From positions 1 through 6,883 of the forward strand of contig JADGRR010000149.1 in NCBI GenBank assembly GCA_017880745.1: a stretch of 6,883 bases of DNA, read 5' to 3'. The first letter of the stretch is position 1; each line of letters starts with the position of its first letter. The notes beneath the pieces are model-generated. The model made no database searches, was not told the DNA's origin, and was given only the letters and a program-made list of their open reading frames with translations. This document shows, piece by piece, positions 5,688-6,883 of this stretch. The position numbers and the translations under genes were made by a program. The DNA comes from Burkholderiales bacterium. GTDB lineage: Bacteria; Pseudomonadota; Gammaproteobacteria; Burkholderiales; SG8-39.

Positions 5688-6536
5688 ATGATGCCCTTTA
5701 CCGCGCCTGAGTCCTATGTCGGCGGCGTGCTCGCCGCGGGCGAGCCCGACACCGAGAGCCTGTGCTTCGTGTTCCAGCAGACCTTGCTGCTGGTGGCGGG
5801 CGACCCGCCCGGGGCGCAACTGCCCGGGCATAAGGAACTTGCCGGCCTCGGCACGGAGCCGTTGCGCCGCCTGTATCTGGGCACGCTGGGCGAGCGCGCC
5901 TGTTACGCCTTCGAGTACGGCGCCGATACCGAGGCGCCGCGGGGCACGTTGTGGCAGGGTCTGCGCGCGCTGTACGGCAGGCTGGACGACAGCCTGTTCG
6001 CGCTCGCCGGCCGCGCGCTGCAGTTCGTCGACTGGGACCGCACCCACCAGTATTGCGGCCGCTGCGCGACGCCCATGCGCCACCGCGACAGCGAGCGCGC
6101 GCGCGAATGCCCCGCCTGCGGGCTCATCGCCTATCCGCGCATCGCGCCTGCCGTCATGTGCCTGGTCACGCGCGAGCGCGAAATCCTGCTCGCGCGCTCG
6201 CCGCACTTTCCGCCCAACATGTACAGCGCGCTCGCCGGCTTCGTCGAGCCGGGCGAATCGCTGGAACAGTGCCTCGCGCGCGAGGTGCTGGAGGAAACGG
6301 GCGTGCGCATCGCCAATCCGCGTTATTTCGCCAGCCAGCCCTGGCCGTTTCCGCACTCGCTCATGATCGCCTTCGTCGCCGACTACGCCGGCGGCGAGAT
6401 CACGCCCGCGCCGGACGAAATCGAGGACGCGCAATGGTTCGCGCTCGATGCGCTGCCGAAATTGCCCAACAGAATCTCGATCGCGCGCCTCTTGATCGAC
6501 GGCGTGCTGGCCGAGATGCGCGCGGCAAGAGATTAA
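5688..6536 (+). CDS. nudC: NAD(+)/NADH diphosphatase NudC
   Basis: NudC is a Nudix hydrolase that splits NAD(H) into NMN(H) and AMP; in E. coli it also removes NAD caps from RNA 5' ends. The 282-residue protein has a variable N-terminal domain (1 to about 118). A zinc ribbon follows with C123, C126, C141 and C144 (CGRC and CPAC). The complete Nudix box runs from G184 to V206, with E190, R198, E199, E202, E203 and G205 in the required spacing. The NADH-pyrophosphatase hallmark SQPWPFPHS (216-224) lies just after it and separates NudC from other Nudix enzymes. Length is close to that of the family. The start is the first of two adjacent ATGs; only a weak GGTGA (5677-5681) precedes it, so Met2 is possible. 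It lies 41 nt after the reductase and may be co-transcribed with it. No functional tie to carbon fixation is evident. Confidence 0.96.
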   Translation: MMPFTAPESYVGGVLAAGEPDTESLCFVFQQTLLLVAGDPPGAQLPGHKELAGLGTEPLRRLYLGTLGERACYAFEYGADTEAPRGTLWQGLRALYGRLDDSLFALAGRALQFVDWDRTHQYCGRCATPMRHRDSERARECPACGLIAYPRIAPAVMCLVTREREILLARSPHFPPNMYSALAGFVEPGESLEQCLAREVLEETGVRIANPRYFASQPWPFPHSLMIAFVADYAGGEITPAPDEIEDAQWFALDALPKLPNRISIARLLIDGVLAEMRAARD

Positions 6537-6711
6537 GAGCGCCTGACAGAATTACCGCCAGGCACCTGACTCAGGGGAGCATGACGGGATGCGCTCCGAA
6601 GGTCCCGATCCCCCTTCCTCGGTCCCGCTTGACGGGAGAGAGGAAAGTCCCCGCCTCTTCGGGTAGTCCCGACCTTTAGTCTCCCACCTTGGGGGATATC
6701 TCCTCATTTCG
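6537..6711. other. Gene-free convergent spacer with several inverted repeats
   Basis: This 175-nt gap separates the converging nudC and dadA genes and shows no credible coding region. It contains at least three possible stems: GCCTG/CAGGC (6541-6545, 6559-6563); GCAT-N6-ATGC (6579-6592) with GGAGC/GCTCC as an alternative outer pairing; and the larger hairpin at 6615-6645. GGTCCCG occurs at 6601-6607 and 6621-6627, and TCCCGAC recurs near 6667. No stem is followed by a T-tract on either strand, so no clear intrinsic terminator can be called. It may serve as the 3' ends of both genes or hold a decayed palindromic repeat. Confidence 0.5.
6615..6645. repeat. Imperfect palindrome (possible REP-like element or bidirectional hairpin)
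   Basis: TTCCTC (6615-6620) pairs with GAGGAA (6640-6645), and TCCCG (6623-6627) pairs with CGGGA (6633-6637). A 2x2 internal mismatch lies between the two stems and the loop is CTTGA. The CCTC...TCCCGCTTG...CGGGAGAG layout resembles the common short palindromic repeats seen between proteobacterial genes. Only one copy is in the window, so repeat status cannot be shown here. Confidence 0.5.
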
Positions 6712-6883
6712 TTATGAACCCTGAAGAAAGCGAAATTCGGTCTCCGGCCTCCTGCCGCTGGCGATATCCGCGATCGCCGCCCCCGAGCCGCAGGCCATGG
6801 TCCAGCCCAGGGTGCCATGGCCGGTGTTGAGCAGCAGATTGGGATAGCGCGTGCGGCCGATGCAGGGCACCCCTCCGGGAGTG
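6712..6883 (-). CDS. dadA: D-amino acid dehydrogenase (DadA-like), C-terminal 56 residues only
   Basis: This is the 3' end of a gene entering from the right edge, converging on nudC. The 56 visible residues include GRTRYPNLLLNTGHG and the hallmark LNTGHGTLGWTMACGSG, followed by AIADIASGRRPE and a TAA stop at 6712-6714. This block is the C-terminal FAD-binding segment of DadA, the FAD-dependent dehydrogenase that deaminates D-amino acids (classically D-alanine) and passes electrons to the respiratory chain. The full family length is about 415-435 residues, so most of the gene lies outside the window. The fragment reads openly in one frame to the edge, with no sign of damage. Other glycine/D-amino-acid oxidases of the DAO superfamily are possible, but the TGHGTLGWTMACGSG block is strongly DadA-like. 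Confidence 0.85.
   Translation of the reverse strand, partial: TPGGVPCIGRTRYPNLLLNTGHGTLGWTMACGSGAAIADIASGRRPETEFRFLQGS

Noticed and set aside
5571..6434. Minus-strand open frame of 287 codons antisense to nudC
   Set aside because: The plus strand encodes NudC with an intact zinc ribbon, Nudix box and SQPWPFP motif; the antisense frame has none.
6639..6650. AGAGGAAAGTCC resembles the conserved 5' core of RNase P RNA
   Set aside because: Only this short word matches. The other conserved RNase P core segments are absent, and the 175-nt gap is too short for the full RNA.
1..6883. Mobile elements, CRISPR arrays, tRNA or rRNA genes
   Set aside because: No transposase or integrase reading frame, no regularly spaced direct repeats, and no tRNA or rRNA-like sequence was seen on either strand.

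Overview
The window is a GC-rich stretch of bacterial chromosome with a Calvin-Benson-Bassham (CBB) carbon-fixation locus at its centre. The RuBisCO large subunit reads as the proteobacterial Form IA type, and the LysR regulator next to it reads as CbbR. Together they suggest an autotrophic beta- or gammaproteobacterium, probably a chemolithoautotroph. I cannot name the genus from sequence alone.

Left part, minus strand (about 3680 down to 1): a probable operon in the order cbbL, cbbS, cbbY, fbp (cbbF). It encodes both RuBisCO subunits, a HAD phosphatase that removes the misfire inhibitor xylulose-1,5-bisphosphate, and a class I fructose-1,6-bisphosphatase. The fbp gene runs off the left edge. 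The cbbS-cbbY and cbbY-fbp spacers carry clean inverted repeats that would form mRNA hairpins. None has a T-tract, so they look more like processing, stability or attenuation elements than full terminators. No RuBisCO activase (cbbQ/cbbO) or carboxysome genes occur within the visible part of the operon.

Centre (3681-3803): a 123-bp divergent control region with an AT-rich island. The island holds a CTTATC-N5-GATAAG dyad of LysR/T-N11-A type, a second overlapping palindrome, and -10-like hexamers facing both ways. It fits a CbbR operator controlling cbbL and autoregulating cbbR.

Right part, plus strand: cbbR (3804-4718); an NADP-type beta-hydroxyacid dehydrogenase, possibly a glyoxylate or tartronate-semialdehyde reductase (4777-5646), with its own TATAAT promoter; and nudC, an NAD(H) diphosphatase (5688-6536). 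A 175-bp gene-free spacer rich in inverted repeats follows. The window ends in the C-terminal 56 codons of a convergent dadA-like D-amino-acid dehydrogenase on the minus strand.

The core functions are well known. I did not find a clearly novel system. The points most worth a second look are the hairpins in the cbb operon, the cbbS-cbbY junction without activase genes, the reductase beside cbbR, and the structured nudC-dadA spacer.
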